This document shows, one piece after another, positions 63,470 through 64,000 of a stretch of 64,000 nt of DNA. Numbering within the stretch: position 1 is the stretch's first letter; every line of letters begins with the position of its first letter. Origin of the DNA: Micromonospora rubida. Lineage in GTDB: Bacteria > Actinomycetota > Actinomycetes > Mycobacteriales > Micromonosporaceae. A program made the translations under genes and the position numbers. The stretch covers positions 905,490 to 969,489 of the forward strand of contig NZ_JAAALO010000002.1 of the NCBI RefSeq assembly GCF_009908295.1. The letters are read 5' to 3'. Below the pieces are notes generated by a model. It made no database searches. It saw nothing but the letters and a program-made list of their open reading frames with translations, and had not been told where the DNA came from.

Positions 63470-64000
63470 GCGTGCAACCAGGCTGGTACGTCGACCCCGC
63501 CGACCGCGAGACCAGGCGGTACTGGGACGGTGAGGGCTGGATCGGTGCGCCGATCCCGGTCGACGCCACCCCGCCGGAGGGCCCACCCCCGGTCGAGACC
63601 CCGCCCCCGGTCAGCCCCGCCCCGCCGCCCGGCCAGCAGGCAGCGCCCCCGGGGCAGCAGCCCGGGTCGCCCGGCGTCCCGGGGCCGTCCGGGCCCGGCC
63701 CGTTCCCCGGCTGGCCCGGACCCGGCCAGCAGCAGGGACCGGGCGGCGGCCCATGGCAGGGCCCGGGGCACGGGCACGGCCCGCCACCCGGGTACGGGCA
63801 CCCGCAGGGGCCGCCGCCCGGCTGGCCGTACCCGAACTGGCCCGGACGCCCGCCCGCACCCCGCCCGCACGGGCTGCCGCTGGCCTCCTTCGGCGCCCGG
63901 CTGATGGCCCGGCTGATCGACTTCGGCGTCGTGTTCCTGCTCAACGCGGTCGTCAACGGCTGGTTCGTCTACCGGTACGTCGAGGATGTCACCCCGTACT
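63466..64000 (+). CDS. RDD family membrane protein, N-terminal part (runs off the window)
   Basis: This gene starts at GTG 63466, overlapping the previous stop by 4 bases, and is open to the window end. It begins with a DUF2510-like segment (QPGWYVDPADRETRRYWDG), then a Pro/Gly-rich tail (about 30-140), then the first RDD motif (ASFGARLMARLIDFGVVFLL). It is a tandem paralogue of the preceding RDD gene. Confidence 0.88.
   Translation, partial: MSVQPGWYVDPADRETRRYWDGEGWIGAPIPVDATPPEGPPPVETPPPVSPAPPPGQQAAPPGQQPGSPGVPGPSGPGPFPGWPGPGQQQGPGGGPWQGPGHGHGPPPGYGHPQGPPPGWPYPNWPGRPPAPRPHGLPLASFGARLMARLIDFGVVFLLNAVVNGWFVYRYVEDVTPY

Overview
The window is high-GC actinobacterial DNA, most consistent with Micromonosporaceae (Micromonospora-like). 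The reasons are very strong G/C at third codon positions, frequent GTG starts, many 1-4 base start/stop overlaps, a Streptomyces-type conservon (cvn) operon, an MsiK-like sugar ATPase and DUF4032/DUF3263 genes. It carries about 55 genes, one intact tRNA (Thr, anticodon TGT), several small repeat-flanked islets, and no rRNA, CRISPR array or complete insertion sequence. The right-hand gene runs off the end.

Layout. 0-5 kb is accessory and patchy: a lipoprotein, a VapBC-type toxin-antitoxin pair flanked by a 90-base direct repeat, a WYL regulator divergent from a VOC protein, two long perfect palindromes sharing one core, and gene remnants. 5-8.6 kb holds a two-gene ABC system whose ATPase is fused to a predicted extracytoplasmic alpha/beta hydrolase. 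8.8-18.2 kb is an extended conservon: possible leader ORF and hairpin, extra membrane protein, sensor kinase-like CvnA, roadblock CvnB, DUF742 CvnC, GTPase CvnD, an unknown protein and a CDC48-like AAA ATPase. 18.3-23 kb holds a GNAT enzyme, a PP2C-like protein, a small hydrophobic protein, a DUF3263 protein and a second ABC exporter with paired operator-like palindromes.

23.1-27.1 kb is an amino-sugar catabolic unit: DeoR-type repressor, then divergent SIS isomerase/deaminase-like protein, ROK kinase and NagA, with palindromic sites between. 27.2-36.1 kb holds DUF4032, PAP2 phosphatase, a two-Rossmann-domain channel-like protein, a CrtU-like FAD enzyme, an HNH nuclease and an enoyl-CoA hydratase. 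36.2-39.4 kb pairs a secreted M4 metalloprotease with a divergent lipoprotein resembling the M4 inhibitor emfourin. 39.4-41 kb holds a histidine phosphatase, a VOC protein and an AraC-type regulator.

41.0-43.2 kb is a small islet between tRNA-Thr and a 45-base copy of that tRNA's 3' half. It contains a P-loop protein, a truncated DUF4253-like gene and another gene scrap, with base composition unlike the surroundings. 43.5-50.3 kb holds the MsiK-like ATPase, a membrane protein, rlmB-cysS, an IclR-like regulator and a DUF559 protein with an expanded repeat linker behind two DnaA-box-like sites. 50.3-57.5 kb holds a secreted subtilase, a HAD phosphatase, a DMT transporter, a CGNR regulator, a PPOX protein and class II fumarase. 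57.2-64 kb holds a GntR-like protein, class I fumarase, a PQQ-propeller protein, an Lrp regulator divergent from 4-hydroxyphenylpyruvate dioxygenase, and two tandem RDD membrane proteins.

All functions come from reading motifs and gene order; no database search was possible.
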